This document shows, one piece after another, positions 5,369 to 5,369 of a DNA stretch of 5,369 bases. This stretch comes from Desulfobulbaceae bacterium (GTDB taxonomy: Bacteria > Desulfobacterota > Desulfobulbia > Desulfobulbales > Desulfobulbaceae), in assembly GCA_026986885.1 (NCBI GenBank), contig JALSNT010000040.1:1-5369 (forward strand), written 5' to 3'. Made by a program: the position numbers and the translations under genes. A model generated the notes under the pieces. That model saw only the letters and a program-made list of their open reading frames with translations, made no database searches and was not told where the DNA came from. Position 1 is the stretch's first letter, and every line of letters starts with the position of its first letter.

Positions 5369-5369
5369 C

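Overview
The window is about half coding and half intergenic debris. Its core is a two-gene minus-strand unit: a membrane-bound hybrid sensor histidine kinase (2540-4876) followed 26 nt later by a membrane-bound diguanylate cyclase (954-2513). Gene content and style point to a Gram-negative bacterium with c-type cytochrome biogenesis. Pointers are a periplasmic CxxCH haem domain on a kinase, beta-helix and FG-GAP surface proteins, and many small inverted repeats and IS remnants between genes. A sulfate-reducing or related Desulfobacterota (Desulfobulbales-like) lineage is my best guess. It is an inference from protein style, not from a marker gene.

Left end (1-609, minus strand). The window opens inside a secreted FG-GAP/VCBS-repeat protein whose first 63 codons are present. 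Its ATG overlaps the stop of a 53-codon open frame carrying the characteristic C-terminal end of a parallel beta-helix surface protein (DFDGGLRP...DIGADEY). Immediately upstream lies a decayed N-terminal piece of an IS1595 (ISXO2-like) transposase, broken by frameshifts and a nonsense codon. What looks like empty intergenic DNA is therefore a scar where a transposase fragment was joined to the tail of a beta-helix gene. The transposase remnant also contains a perfect extended -10 (TGGTATAAT) that could now transcribe the FG-GAP gene.

Middle left (610-953). No gene is visible. There is a long imperfect hairpin repeat (633-714) and a second perfect hairpin (773-798), both resembling dispersed intergenic repeat families. 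I saw no clear terminator after the cyclase gene.

Core (954-4876). The kinase has two membrane segments flanking a Tll0287-like (DUF3365) periplasmic domain with one CLKCH haem site. A cytoplasmic PAS domain (which carries a second CxxCH-like cluster), HisKA, HATPase_c and a C-terminal receiver follow. The cyclase has its own large periplasmic helical domain, then a GGDEF domain with intact active site (GGEEF) and intact inhibitory I-site (RAGD). No HPt or DNA-binding protein is present. The simplest reading is a redox- or ligand-responsive signalling pair whose output includes c-di-GMP. The link between the two proteins is inferred only from their shared operon.

Right end (4877-5369). No gene is visible. 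A 142-bp MITE-like element (5053-5194) has 22-bp terminal inverted repeats beginning GTAAACG and interleaved internal inverted repeats. At the extreme edge is a strong plus-strand sigma70-type promoter (TTGACA-N16-TATACA) overlaid by GTATAC operator-like repeats, facing a gene outside the window.
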